Source: Brenneria populi
GTDB lineage: Bacteria > Pseudomonadota > Gammaproteobacteria > Enterobacterales > Enterobacteriaceae
Assembly: GCF_036016195.1 (NCBI RefSeq)
Contig: NZ_JAYWTM010000001.1
Location: 496,001 to 560,000, forward strand
Direction of reading: 5' to 3'
DNA length: 64,000 nucleotides
This document shows positions 1 through 9,204 of this stretch, in pieces. The position numbers and the translations under genes were made by a program. The notes below the pieces were generated by a model. It was not told where the DNA came from and ran no database searches. It saw only the letters and a list, made by a program, of their open reading frames with translations. Within the stretch, counting starts at the first letter, position 1; each line of letters opens with the position of its first letter.

Positions 1-166
1 ATGGCCTGAAAGTGCAATATTTCGAGCGCATCGTTCGAATTTATTGAATAAGCGCCTTAGTTATAGCCCTGGCCGCTAATGTGCTACCATGCCCGGCGAA
101 AAAAATGAAAAACATCATGACGTAACACCGTTCCGTCGATGAAGGACAGCAATAAGGAACCGCAAC
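1..166. other. Intergenic region upstream of hrpA
   Basis: No reading frame that looks like a gene is visible in this left-edge stretch. It ends in the hrpA ribosome binding site (AAGGAA at about 154-159). It probably holds the hrpA promoter, but I cannot pick a convincing -35/-10 pair. Confidence 0.5.
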
Positions 167-3100
167 GTGAAATCACCTCTCAACGCATTATCTTCGCAGC
201 TTGATGCGTTAATGCTCCTCGATCGGCAGCGCCTGCGTCGGCGTTTACAGGGGGCCGATAAAGTCGGCAGCCCGAAAGCGCAGGCGGCGATCGCACAGGA
301 AATTGAAGGTGAGATCGCCGCGGCCCGGCAGCGCGTGGAAAACCGCCGCGCCGCCTGCCCATCCATCCGTTACCCGGAACAGCTGCCGGTCAGCCAGAAA
401 AAAGACGAAATACTGAACGCCCTGCGCGAACATCAGGTCATTATCGTGGCGGGGGAGACCGGTTCGGGCAAAACCACGCAGCTGCCGAAAATCTGCCTGG
501 AGCTGGGGCGGGGCGTTCGCGGATCGATCGGCCACACGCAGCCGCGCCGTCTGGCCGCCAGAACGGTGGCCGATCGTATCGCCGCCGAACTGGAGACGCC
601 GCTGGGCGGATGCGTGGGTTACAAGGTCCGTTTTAACGATCGGGTGGGCGATAATACCCTGGTGAAGCTGATGACCGACGGCATTCTGCTGGCGGAAATA
701 CAGCAGGATCGCCTGCTGATGCAGTATGACACCCTGATTATCGATGAGGCGCACGAACGCAGCCTGAATATTGATTTCATTCTGGGTTATCTGCGCCAGC
801 TGCTGCCGAAACGCCCTGATTTAAAAATTATTATTACCTCGGCCACTATCGATCCCCAGCGTTTTTCGCGCCATTTCGCCGACGCGCCGATTATCGAGGT
901 GTCCGGGCGCACATACCCGGTCGATGTCCGCTATCGCCCGGTGGCGGACGACGCCGAGGACGGCGACCGCGATCAGCTACAGGCCATCTTTGATGCGGTG
1001 GATGAACTGGGCCGTGAGGGGCCGGGTGATATCCTGATTTTTATGAGCGGCGAGCGGGAGATTCGCGATACGGCCGATGCCTTAACCAAGCTGGATTTGC
1101 CCCATACTGAGATCCTGCCGCTCTACGCCCGGCTCTCTAACCAGGAGCAGAACCGGGTTTTTCAATCCCACCACGGCCGCCGTATCGTGCTGGCGACCAA
1201 CGTGGCCGAAACGTCGCTGACCGTGCCGGGCATCCGCTACGTCATCGATCCCGGCACGGCGCGTATCAGCCGCTACAGTTTCCGCACCAAAGTGCAGCGC
1301 CTGCCCATCGAACCTATTTCCCAGGCCTCGGCCAACCAGCGTAAAGGCCGCTGCGGACGCGTGGCCGCCGGGGTCTGTATCCGCCTCTATTCCGAGCAGG
1401 ATTTTCTGTCGCGTCCGGAGTTTACCGACCCTGAAATTCTGCGCACCAATCTGGCGTCGGTAATATTGCAAATGACCGCGCTGGGGCTGGGCGACATCGC
1501 GGCGTTTCCTTTTGTGGAGGCGCCGGATAAACGCAACATCCAGGATGGCGTACGGCTGTTGGAGGAGCTGAGCGCGATTACGTCGGCCGAAAACGGGCGT
1601 TACCGTCTGACGCCGCTGGGGCGGCAGCTGTCTCAACTGCCCATCGACCCGCGCTTGGCGCGCATGGTGCTGGAGGCGCGCCGCACCGGCTGCGTGCGCG
1701 AAGTGATGGTGATTACCGCCGCGCTCTCCATTCAGGATCCGCGCGAACGCCCGCTGGATAAGAAACAGGCCGCGGATGAAAAGCATCGGCGCTTCGCCGA
1801 TAAAGAGTCCGATTTTATGACGTTCGTCAACCTGTGGGACTCTCTGCGCGAACAGCAAAAAGCCTTGTCCTCCAGCCAGTTCCGCCGCTTGTGCCGCAGC
1901 GATTATCTGAATTATCTGCGCGTGCGCGAATGGCAGGATATCTATACGCAGCTGCGTCAGGTGGTTAAAGAGCAGGGCCTGCCGATTAACAGCGCGCCCG
2001 CCGACTATCGCAGCATCCACTGCGCCCTGTTGACCGGCCTGTTATCGCATATCGGTCAGAAGGATATCGATAAGCAGGAGTTCAGCGGCGCGCGCAATGC
2101 GCGTTTCGCCATCTTCCCCGGCTCGGGACTGTTCAAAAAGCCGCCCAAATGGGCGATGGTGGCGGAGCTGGTGGAAACCAGCCGGCTATGGGGACGCATC
2201 GCGGCGCGCATCGATCCGGAATGGATCGAGCCGCTGGCGCAGCACCTGATTAAACGCAGCTACAGCGAACCGCATTGGGAAAAAGCCGCCGGCGTGGTGA
2301 TGGCGCAGGAGAAGGTCACGCTGTTCGGGCTGCCCATCGTGGCGGCGCGCAAGGTGAATTACAGCCGGATCGACCCGGTATTGGCACGTGAGCTGTTTAT
2401 TCGCCACGCGCTGGTGGAAGGCGACTGGCAAACCCGCCACGCGTTTTTCCGCGCCAACCTGAAACTGTTGGCGGAAGTGGAAGAGCTGGAAAACAAATCC
2501 CGCCGCCGCGATATTCTGGTGGATGATGAAACGCTGTTTGCCTTTTACGATCGGCGTTTGCCGCACGATATTATTTCGGCGCGCCACTTCGACGCATGGT
2601 GGAAAAGCGCCGGCCGCGAAGACGCCGATCTGCTGAATTTTGAAAAAAGCATGCTGATCAAGGATGGGGCGGATAGCGTCAGCGCGCTGGACTACCCGAA
2701 CTTCTGGCATCAGGAAAGCCTGAAGCTGCGGCTCTCCTATCAGTTCGAACCGGGAACCGACGCCGACGGCGTAACGGTGCATATCCCGCTGCCCATTCTT
2801 AATCAGGTGCGGGAAGAGGGCTTTGAATGGCAGATCCCCGGCGTGCGGCGTGAGCTGGTTATCGCCTTGATCAAATCATTGCCCAAGCCGATACGGCGTA
2901 ATTTCGTTCCGGCGCCGAACTACGCCGACGCGTTTCTGGCCCGGACCACGCCGTTGCAAAAAGGGCTGCTGGACGCGCTGGAGCGCGAACTTCGCCTGAT
3001 GACGGGCGTCTCGGTACCGCGTGAAGAGTGGCATTGGGAGCAGGTTCCCGACCACCTCAAAATGACGTTTCGCGTGCTGGATGATAAAAACCGCCCCCTG

Positions 3101-4048
3101 CGGGAAGGCAAGGATCTCAATGCGCTGAAAGAGCAGCTTAAGGATAAGGTGCAGCAGACCCTGTCCGAGGTGGTCGACGACGGTCTGGAGCAGCGCGGCC
3201 TCCATGTCTGGAGCTTCGGTTCGCTGCCGGATTGCTGCGAACAGAAACGCGGCGGCTACTCCGTGAAGGCGTACCCGGCATTGGTGGATGAGAAGGAGAG
3301 CGTGGCGATCCGCCTATTCGACACGCCCCATCAGCAGCAGCAGGTGATGCGCCTGGGATTGCGGCGTTTGCTGCTGCTGAATATTCCGTCGCCGATTAAG
3401 TACCTGCACGAGAAGCTGCCGAACAAGGCGAAGCTGGGGCTCTATTTCAATCCTTATGGCAAAGTGCTCGATCTGATCGACGACTGTATCGCCTGCGCGG
3501 TCGATAAACTGATTGCCGAATTCGGCGGGCCGATCCGGCAAGAGGCGGAATTCCGGCGTCTGCATGAGAAGGTCCGCGCTGAGCTCAATGAGACGGTGGT
3601 CGATATCGCCAAGCAGGTGGAGCAGATCCTGACGGCGGTGTTCGCCATCAACAAGCGGCTGAAAGGGCGGGTGGATATGGCGATGGCGCTGGCGCTGAGC
3701 GATGTAAAAAACCAGCTCGGCGGCCTGGTGTTCCGCGGTTTCGTCACCGCCAACGGCTGGCAGCGCCTGCCGGACGTGCTGCGCTACCTGCAGGCGATCG
3801 ACCGCCGCTTGGAAAAACTGGCGCTGGACGTACACCGCGACCGGGCGCAAATGCTGAAAGTCGAACGGGTGCAGCAGGCCTGGCGGCAGTGGCTGAATAA
3901 ACTGCCGGCCGAGCGCCGCGACGATGAGGATGTCACCGCCGTTCGCTGGATGATTGAAGAGCTGCGGGTAAGCTATTTCGCTCAGCAGTTGGGAACGCCG
4001 TTCCCCATATCCGACAAACGGGTGCTGCAGGCGATGGAGCAGAATTAG
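167..4048 (+). CDS. hrpA: ATP-dependent RNA helicase HrpA (DEAH box)
   Basis: A 1293-residue DEAH-box RNA helicase, close to the usual enterobacterial length of 1300 and colinear with E. coli HrpA as I know it. Walker A GETGSGKT is at residues 96-103, motif Ia TQPRRLAA at about 124-131, DEAH at 193-196 and SAT at 225-227. The helicase C-terminal half carries QRKGRCGR. The long C-terminal region is the HrpA-type oligonucleotide-binding and DUF3418 part. In E. coli the enzyme resolves stalled or collided ribosomes and processes some mRNAs. The start is GTG at 167, preceded by AAGGAA at a good distance. The 3' end overlaps the convergent EcsC-family gene by 4 bp. Confidence 0.97.
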   Translation: MKSPLNALSSQLDALMLLDRQRLRRRLQGADKVGSPKAQAAIAQEIEGEIAAARQRVENRRAACPSIRYPEQLPVSQKKDEILNALREHQVIIVAGETGSGKTTQLPKICLELGRGVRGSIGHTQPRRLAARTVADRIAAELETPLGGCVGYKVRFNDRVGDNTLVKLMTDGILLAEIQQDRLLMQYDTLIIDEAHERSLNIDFILGYLRQLLPKRPDLKIIITSATIDPQRFSRHFADAPIIEVSGRTYPVDVRYRPVADDAEDGDRDQLQAIFDAVDELGREGPGDILIFMSGEREIRDTADALTKLDLPHTEILPLYARLSNQEQNRVFQSHHGRRIVLATNVAETSLTVPGIRYVIDPGTARISRYSFRTKVQRLPIEPISQASANQRKGRCGRVAAGVCIRLYSEQDFLSRPEFTDPEILRTNLASVILQMTALGLGDIAAFPFVEAPDKRNIQDGVRLLEELSAITSAENGRYRLTPLGRQLSQLPIDPRLARMVLEARRTGCVREVMVITAALSIQDPRERPLDKKQAADEKHRRFADKESDFMTFVNLWDSLREQQKALSSSQFRRLCRSDYLNYLRVREWQDIYTQLRQVVKEQGLPINSAPADYRSIHCALLTGLLSHIGQKDIDKQEFSGARNARFAIFPGSGLFKKPPKWAMVAELVETSRLWGRIAARIDPEWIEPLAQHLIKRSYSEPHWEKAAGVVMAQEKVTLFGLPIVAARKVNYSRIDPVLARELFIRHALVEGDWQTRHAFFRANLKLLAEVEELENKSRRRDILVDDETLFAFYDRRLPHDIISARHFDAWWKSAGREDADLLNFEKSMLIKDGADSVSALDYPNFWHQESLKLRLSYQFEPGTDADGVTVHIPLPILNQVREEGFEWQIPGVRRELVIALIKSLPKPIRRNFVPAPNYADAFLARTTPLQKGLLDALERELRLMTGVSVPREEWHWEQVPDHLKMTFRVLDDKNRPLREGKDLNALKEQLKDKVQQTLSEVVDDGLEQRGLHVWSFGSLPDCCEQKRGGYSVKAYPALVDEKESVAIRLFDTPHQQQQVMRLGLRRLLLLNIPSPIKYLHEKLPNKAKLGLYFNPYGKVLDLIDDCIACAVDKLIAEFGGPIRQEAEFRRLHEKVRAELNETVVDIAKQVEQILTAVFAINKRLKGRVDMAMALALSDVKNQLGGLVFRGFVTANGWQRLPDVLRYLQAIDRRLEKLALDVHRDRAQMLKVERVQQAWRQWLNKLPAERRDDEDVTAVRWMIEELRVSYFAQQLGTPFPISDKRVLQAMEQN

Positions 4049-4887
4049 TCGGATGGATCGCCGTCTTTTAACTGAATATAAGCCGATTTGATGACATCCT
4101 CGCCATATTTCCGCTCCAGGCGTTTGATGATGAAGTGCCCCTGCGCCATATGCTGATAATGATTAATAAACAGGGTATTGATCGCCGCCCCGCTGGCGGC
4201 GCCGATAACCGGAACGATTTGCGCCGCTATCTTTTCCGTGACGGTAATGCCCAAGCGCGCCGCGACGACATCGATCAGCTTCGCCAGCGCTCTGCCGGCC
4301 TGCGAGGTGGTGATGCGCGCCGAGGCTTTTTCCGCGCCTTTTTTGCCGGCGATATCCACCAATTCACGGGCGGCGTGTTTGGTAATATCCGCCACCATCG
4401 CGCGGGAAGCGTAATAGGCTGATTCGGCGGCATCGTCGTGTTTACCGCGGCCGCCGAGCGCGAAGACCTCAACGCAGGCGGCCTTGACGGAGAAATCCGC
4501 CAGCGAAAAGCCTTCGCCGCGGGCGATATCCGCGACGGAGCGCATCATAATCGTGGTGCTGACGGGGAGCTCGACCAGTAATCCCGCCGCGCCGAAAAAA
4601 CCGCTGACCGCGCCGGATGCGGCGGCGGCCAGCTTATGCGTTTTGGGCGATGACGCTCTTTTCGGTTCGTCGTCCATGGTATAGAGCGCGGCGTCGACGG
4701 ACTTGTTCAATGCGCTATGCACCACGCTCTGCACTCTGTTTTTTACCAAATTCGGCAGCTTGGACAGGCCCCATTCAAGCGGCCCGCCGACCAGGTTCGC
4801 CAGCTGTATGGTGAGGGAGGGCGACTCAAGCAGGGTAATGGCCCGCCGCAGATCGTTAATATCTTGCTGATTGTCAAAAATGCTCAT
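4045..4887 (-). CDS. EcsC family protein
   Basis: A 280-residue protein matching the EcsC family, whose biochemical role in Gram-negatives is unsettled. The middle has Gly/Ala-rich amphipathic stretches (AAAASGAVSGFFGAAGLLVE and PVIGAASGAAINTLF) typical of the family and suggesting membrane association. It ends in a charged segment. I chose the ATG giving MSIFDNQQDIN. A longer in-frame extension to 5040 is open, but its N-terminal part would be read from a dispersed intergenic repeat, so it is unlikely to be coding. No clear Shine-Dalgarno sequence precedes the chosen ATG, so the start is less certain than the family. Convergent with hrpA. Confidence 0.8.
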   Translation of the reverse strand: MSIFDNQQDINDLRRAITLLESPSLTIQLANLVGGPLEWGLSKLPNLVKNRVQSVVHSALNKSVDAALYTMDDEPKRASSPKTHKLAAAASGAVSGFFGAAGLLVELPVSTTIMMRSVADIARGEGFSLADFSVKAACVEVFALGGRGKHDDAAESAYYASRAMVADITKHAARELVDIAGKKGAEKASARITTSQAGRALAKLIDVVAARLGITVTEKIAAQIVPVIGAASGAAINTLFINHYQHMAQGHFIIKRLERKYGEDVIKSAYIQLKDGDPSD

Positions 4888-5004
4888 AAAAAGTTTACGC
4901 AACTGATATTCGGGATGCCGGGATTCACGTTTTCGCACTCTTCTTACGGTAGTACATAAACGCCCTTGTCGCCCCGATAAAATCGCCGGCCTTTCCGCTA
5001 ACGC

Positions 5005-5110
5005 CGATCGTTTAAGCATCGAGATACACGGGGCGGCCACCGGGGTGAGGCGTCCCTGCGGGAATCTCCCCCGGTGTTTTCCCTAAAAAGCGGCTTAAGT
5101 GAACGGCATT
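5005..5110. repeat. Dispersed intergenic repeat, copy A
   Basis: About 106 bp that match 62931-63017 closely over both flanks: CGATCGTTTAAGCATC at the left, a core with CACGGG and CCACCGGG, GGAATCTCCCCC, and GGCTTAAGTGA then GCATT at the right. The ends are imperfectly inverted (TTTAAGC and GCTTAAG), and the core has CCACCGGGG facing CCCCCGGTG, so it can fold. Relative to copy B it has about 18 extra bases in the core. The size, palindromic character and intergenic position resemble ERIC-type elements, but I cannot name the family. Confidence 0.75.
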
Positions 5111-5178
5111 AGGCCTTTGCGCCGCTTTATGAGTGAGAGCGGTTCGGATTCAACAACAAAACGCATGGCGGCGGCGCG

Positions 5179-6957
5179 TTACGCGGTTATCCGCGCTTCA
5201 TGATGACTCAGCCACGCTATGAAATCTTCCGGCAGGAGCGGTCGGGAAAAGTAGTAACCCTGAACCTCGTCGCAACCAAAACTGTCGAGGAAATCCAGCG
5301 TCTCTTTATCTTCAACGCCTTCGGCGAGAACATCGTAATTCAATTTGTGCAGCATGCTGATGATTGATTCGACGACGATGCGGCTATCCAGGTTGTTTTT
5401 AATATCTTGAATCAGCGACTTATCCAGCTTGATTATCGAAGCCGGAATATTCTTCAGATAGTTTAAATTGCTGTAGCCGGTGCCGAAATCATCCAGAGAA
5501 ATAGTAAAGCCTCGCTGTTTGAGTTCCAAAATGGTGGCCAGCGCCTTCGAGCTTTCCACGATTTTCTGCGTTTCAACGCACTCCAGCTCAATGTCCGCCG
5601 AGGTGAGATCGTGCGCATCGAGGTGGCTAATTAACCGCGAAATGAACTTTTCTTCGGCGAAATTACTGGCGGCGACGTTGATGGAAACGGGAAAAGCTAT
5701 CCCGGCTCGGCGCCATATTTTCACCTGCCGCGCGGTCTGCCTGATAACCCATTCCGTTAACGGCTGCATTAAGGTGGTGCCTTCCGCCAGCGGAATAAAC
5801 TTATCCGGCATAATGTCGCCTAATTCAGACTGGCGCCAGCGTAAAAGCGCCTCCGCGCCAATAACCTTGCGGGTGCGGATATGCAGCTTCGGCTGATAAA
5901 CCAGGTAGAGTCCGGGCTTATCATGCTGCAGCACATCGGAAAGTTCGTTAAGCAGGGTGAAAGTCAGCTGCTGAGCCTTATCGCTGCCTTCGTGGTAGGC
6001 GCGCTGGCGGGTATTGTTGTTGATGGCGTCGTACAGCGCGCTCATTGACTCGCGCAGGATCCGCTGCGGATCGCTCGCCGGAATTCTAAATTCCGTATAG
6101 CCGACGAATAATTCCAGCTTTAACGGAATATGGCTGATAATGCTCTCCTGAATGCGTTCGGCGCAGTCGTCGAGCCGCGCCAGAATCTGCTCCTTTCTAT
6201 CGGCTTTAATCAGCAGGGCGTAGCGACCTAACGCCGTACAGTAAACGCTATCGCGAAAGTTAAAGGACACACGCAGGAACATGCCAATATCTTTCAACAT
6301 GCTTTCCACCGTCGGCATGCCCAGCGCGCGGCTCATTTGGTGAGCATAGGAAATATCAATACACTCGATGAGAAACAGCAAATAGTTCTCATGGATGTCC
6401 GTCATATGGTTAATATCTTCGATCAGCTGCTGGCGATTCGGCAGCATCGTTACCGCATCGACCAGGCCGATGGCATTGCGGTAGTTAATCAGCGACATGG
6501 CGATGTTCGCCAAATTTTTCAGCGTGTGCAGTTGGAACATGCTGAACGTCCGCGGGACGTAATCGATAACGCACAGCGTGCCGATGGCGTACCCCTCCTC
6601 GGTAAATAGGGGAATGCCGGCATAAAAGCGAATATAGGGGGCGCCTGCGACGTAAGGGCTGTTTTTAAAGCGCTCGTCTTTCATCGCATCCTGGCAGATA
6701 AGAAAACAGCCGGTCTGCGCCGCGAACTGATCGAACGAACCCAATTTTTCCATTTCATGCAGGGCGAAATTGGTTTTTGCCTTAACATGCTGTTTGTGAG
6801 AGCCGCTCAATGTCACCAATGAGGTGGGCATTTTCAATACCTGGCAAGCCAGCCCGGTGAGCTTATTAAGAATATCGTCTTGAGATGTTTCAAGATTGCG
6901 TAATGTGCCTAGAGTCTGCATGCGTTTTTTTTCATCATGGCTTAAATGTCTCAACAT
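5179..6957 (-). CDS. GAF-GGDEF-EAL cyclic-di-GMP phosphodiesterase
   Basis: A 592-residue signalling protein. An N-terminal GAF domain (about residues 20-160) is followed by a GGDEF-like domain (about 165-320) whose active site is degenerate (LGRYALL where GGDEF is expected). A C-terminal EAL domain (about 335-590) is well kept: GAEALLRW, DDFGTGYSNLNYLK, KLDKSLI, AEGVED and EVQGYYFSRPL. It is therefore predicted to hydrolyse c-di-GMP, with GAF and the dead GGDEF as sensors. No membrane segment is evident. The start is the second ATG (MLRHLSHDEKK), because AGGAGGA lies at the right distance upstream; the first ATG would put that site inside the gene. Monocistronic, with a long AT-rich upstream region. 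Confidence 0.9.
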   Translation of the reverse strand: MLRHLSHDEKKRMQTLGTLRNLETSQDDILNKLTGLACQVLKMPTSLVTLSGSHKQHVKAKTNFALHEMEKLGSFDQFAAQTGCFLICQDAMKDERFKNSPYVAGAPYIRFYAGIPLFTEEGYAIGTLCVIDYVPRTFSMFQLHTLKNLANIAMSLINYRNAIGLVDAVTMLPNRQQLIEDINHMTDIHENYLLFLIECIDISYAHQMSRALGMPTVESMLKDIGMFLRVSFNFRDSVYCTALGRYALLIKADRKEQILARLDDCAERIQESIISHIPLKLELFVGYTEFRIPASDPQRILRESMSALYDAINNNTRQRAYHEGSDKAQQLTFTLLNELSDVLQHDKPGLYLVYQPKLHIRTRKVIGAEALLRWRQSELGDIMPDKFIPLAEGTTLMQPLTEWVIRQTARQVKIWRRAGIAFPVSINVAASNFAEEKFISRLISHLDAHDLTSADIELECVETQKIVESSKALATILELKQRGFTISLDDFGTGYSNLNYLKNIPASIIKLDKSLIQDIKNNLDSRIVVESIISMLHKLNYDVLAEGVEDKETLDFLDSFGCDEVQGYYFSRPLLPEDFIAWLSHHEARITA

Positions 6958-7448
6958 GCTGGCTCCTCCTGTCATGCACCAATAGCTATGGCGAAATTAA
7001 ATTAAAGCTATCTTTACACAGTAACATGTATAGATAATGGTAGGGTAGTTTATTATAGGAATAACAAAGGCCATAGCGAATATGTATATATTAAGCGGAA
7101 TAAATAAAAGAAAGTTTTGCTTAATGACATTGAAAATAAAGTCAATCTGATAATTTTCTCATGGAGAATAATTGATTTCGGCATTTATTACCCATAAAAA
7201 TCGTTATGTATTAGCCAGTTGCATGTTAATAAAAAACGTTTTTTTGTAAAAAAATAGTGTGGGCGCCGCATACGGCTTTAATAATGCGTAAATTATGCTT
7301 CTATTCGGCCGAATGATTTATTTCAAGTGTGTATGGATGCGGGAATTATTTTTTAACCTGTAAAATAAATACCCCAATAATTCGAATCGCGAGGGGCGGG
7401 AAACAACGTCGCGCCCCTGCGGTTTGCAGTCTGGAAGGCATAGCGCCG
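6958..7448. other. AT-rich intergenic region
   Basis: About 490 bp of noticeably AT-rich DNA between two minus-strand genes. It should contain the promoter of the EAL gene. Near its right end AGGGGCG (7392-7398) pairs with CGCCCCT (7412-7418), a plausible terminator hairpin for ydgD. I see no gene or RNA I can name. Confidence 0.5.
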
Positions 7449-8285
7449 CTATGGCGTTAATGTCGCCGCTATTTTCACCCGGTTTTCCAGCGTCTTGCGA
7501 ATCGCGATAACGGAAACGGCGCGATTATCCGCGCTGTCGCGATCGCCGGCCGCCGGCGCGGAGCTTTGAATAGCGACGATGGCCCATCCCGATGCGGTGC
7601 GCAGCATCAAGGGCGAACCGCTATCGCCGGGCAAGGTATCGCACTGATGCGACATCACCACCTGCTGGATCCAGCCGGTGATCAGACAGTCCTGATGACG
7701 ATACAGGGTGTCTTGATGATCTTCGGGATAGCCAGCCTGGGTTACGCGCTGTTTATTTTGCGCCAGCGCCTGCATTAATTCGCGGCGATCGCCTTGCCAA
7801 ATAGGCAGCGGTTCGATACCCGGCGGCGTCTGCTTTAAACGAATCAACGCGTAATCCCAGGGGGCGGCCGCCGGGGGCACAATCCAGCCGTCGCCGTCGG
7901 CTTCCAGTTTTCGGCCGAGCCGGCGGTTTACCAACACTTCAATATCTTTGGTTTCATAGCGCCAGCCGCTCTCCGCGGCGAGGAAACGCAGCGCGACGGG
8001 CGGGTCCGCTTTGCCGTTAGGCGGCGCCAGCACGCAGTGTCCTGCGGTAAGCGCCAGATGCGGCGAGATCAACGTTGCGCTGCACAGATTGCCGCTGGCG
8101 GTTTCAAGCTGGCCGATAGCCTGCCAGGGCCATTGCGTCGCGTCGGGCACCCGATCCCGATCGTCATGATTAAAAAATAGGATTTGCCGCTGCCGCGCCG
8201 TATCGGCAGCCGCGTCGTCAGCCCAGGAAACAAGGGGGATGAAAGGTAATGAACATAACAACCAGGCTGATATGCGCATATGCAT
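7449..8285 (-). CDS. ydgD: Trypsin-like serine protease YdgD
   Basis: A 278-residue secreted serine protease of the S1 fold. A signal peptide (about residues 1-22, ending near SWA) is followed by the chymotrypsin triad: His in LALTAGHC, Asp in PWDYALIRL and Ser in LPGDSGSP. The segment ILFFNHDDRDRV and the downstream block are close to E. coli YdgD as I know it, and asr, ydgU and ydgD are neighbours there too. Substrate is unknown. Predicted periplasmic. It is the last gene of the asr group. A start two codons later (MRISAW) is also possible. Confidence 0.9.
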   Translation of the reverse strand: MHMRISAWLLCSLPFIPLVSWADDAAADTARQRQILFFNHDDRDRVPDATQWPWQAIGQLETASGNLCSATLISPHLALTAGHCVLAPPNGKADPPVALRFLAAESGWRYETKDIEVLVNRRLGRKLEADGDGWIVPPAAAPWDYALIRLKQTPPGIEPLPIWQGDRRELMQALAQNKQRVTQAGYPEDHQDTLYRHQDCLITGWIQQVVMSHQCDTLPGDSGSPLMLRTASGWAIVAIQSSAPAAGDRDSADNRAVSVIAIRKTLENRVKIAATLTP

Positions 8286-8420
8286 GTAGTGTTGGGCCTT
8301 ACGTTAAAAGTCAGCGTGTTATCGAACCGATTAAGTTAAATAACTATAGATGTATTTTACGGAAAAGCGGTCGGCTCTAATGGCGTTTTTTTAAAGTGGA
8401 GAGAGGTTTAACCTAATGAA

Positions 8421-8504
8421 CTATAGAAAGAAGAGCAGGGTGATGACCCCACAGATGAGAACCAGCGATAGCATGATTTCAAATGAGTAACGACGCGGCA
8501 TCAT
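8421..8504 (-). CDS. ydgU: Small membrane protein YdgU
   Basis: A 27-codon reading frame, too short for most gene callers. It encodes MMPRRYSFEIMLSLVLICGV, then ITLLFFL and a stop. It has a short positive N-terminus and one hydrophobic helix, like enterobacterial small inner-membrane proteins. E. coli has a 27-residue YdgU immediately downstream of asr, and the position and length here match. Translation could start at either of the first two ATGs (8504 or 8501). No strong ribosome binding site is visible. Function is unknown; in E. coli it is linked to the acid-inducible asr transcript. Confidence 0.7.
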   Translation of the reverse strand: MMPRRYSFEIMLSLVLICGVITLLFFL

Positions 8505-8535
8505 CCGGGTATCCCATGAAATAAACACGCGGCCG

Positions 8536-8558
8536 ATCGTAATCGCGCTGATTACGAT
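8536..8558 (-). terminator. Hairpin between asr and ydgU (distal)
   Basis: ATCGTAATC and GATTACGAT form a perfect 9-bp stem around a 5-nt loop, on the asr transcript just before ydgU. No U-run follows, so it may be an mRNA stability or attenuation element rather than a true terminator. Confidence 0.45.
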
Positions 8559-8618
8559 TAGCCGGATGTTTGATTACCTGAAACTCTATCTGGTCGCGCA
8601 AAGGCGGCACAAGCGCCC

Positions 8619-8652
8619 CATCATGGCCGGGACTCTCTACCGGACCATGATG
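8619..8652 (-). terminator. Hairpin just downstream of asr (proximal)
   Basis: CATCATGGCCGG pairs with CCGGACCATGATG through a 12-bp stem with a single bulged base and a 9-nt loop. It lies 40-70 bp past the asr stop. Its likely role is 3'-end protection or partial termination of the abundant asr message before ydgU. Confidence 0.5.
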
Positions 8653-8690
8653 AAGCCGTCCTCAGCGCCGCGCAGATGACGCAAGATGTA

Positions 8691-8990
8691 TCAAGCAGCC
8701 GGCGTGGTCGTGGCCGGTTTCGCCGTTTTGGCTTTCTTCACCGCTTTTTTAGCCGCCTGCGCTTTCTGTTCGGCTGGTTTAGCTTTCTTCACGTGTTTTT
8801 TCGTCGCCTGCGCTTTCTGTTCGGCTGGTTTAGCTTTCTTCACGTGTTTCTTGTGCGCGGCCTTGGCCGGAGCGGATGTTGTCGAGGTAGCCTGAGTCTG
8901 AGCCGGCGCCGCAGGCGCGGTTTCAGCGGCAAATGCTACAGAGGAGAGACCCAGAGCCGCACCCGCGATCATTACCAATACTTTATTCAT
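8691..8990 (-). CDS. asr: Acid shock protein Asr
   Basis: About 99 residues. A cleavable signal peptide (MNKVLVMIAGAALGLSSVAFA) is followed by an Ala-rich spacer and a Lys/Ala/Gln-rich basic tail with KKHVKKAKPAEQKAQA repeated. This is the Asr pattern: a periplasmic, intrinsically disordered basic protein strongly induced by acid in E. coli, in part through RstA and PhoB. Three ATGs are adjacent; I chose the third because GAGGAA then sits at normal spacing and the signal peptide matches E. coli Asr. The basic region contains a 51-bp tandem duplication. RstA-RstB is encoded about 5 kb away. Confidence 0.92.
   Translation of the reverse strand: MNKVLVMIAGAALGLSSVAFAAETAPAAPAQTQATSTTSAPAKAAHKKHVKKAKPAEQKAQATKKHVKKAKPAEQKAQAAKKAVKKAKTAKPATTTPAA
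8754..8849. repeat. 51-bp-period tandem duplication inside asr
   Basis: A 45-bp block at 8754-8798 is repeated essentially exactly at 8805-8849, giving a 17-codon period. It duplicates KKHVKKAKPAEQKAQA in Asr. Such in-frame duplications are a known way this protein varies in length. Confidence 0.85.
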
Positions 8991-9204
8991 CATCATTTCC
9001 TCATTACTCGTTCAGGTTTCGTGACCCTCATTCGGGCCGGTGAAGAGAGAATAGGGAAAAAACGAATCCGCTTCCGTAAGTGATTGGTTTCGGCGTGTAA
9101 CCGAATGTACAAAGCCGGATTTATCCCCGGGCGGGCGCGGCGGATTGTTGTTGCATAGGGAGGGCGGGCCGCCGAACGCCGGCGGCGGCCCGTGGTTCGC
9201 AGGA

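Noticed and set aside
1082..2020. 312-codon minus-strand frame inside hrpA
   Set aside because: Antisense to a strongly conserved helicase region.
4888..5040. 51-residue N-terminal extension of the EcsC-family gene
   Set aside because: Its first part is read from dispersed repeat copy A; not family-like.
8416..8490. Plus-strand 24-codon frame opposite ydgU
   Set aside because: No ribosome site and the opposite strand matches a known micro-gene.
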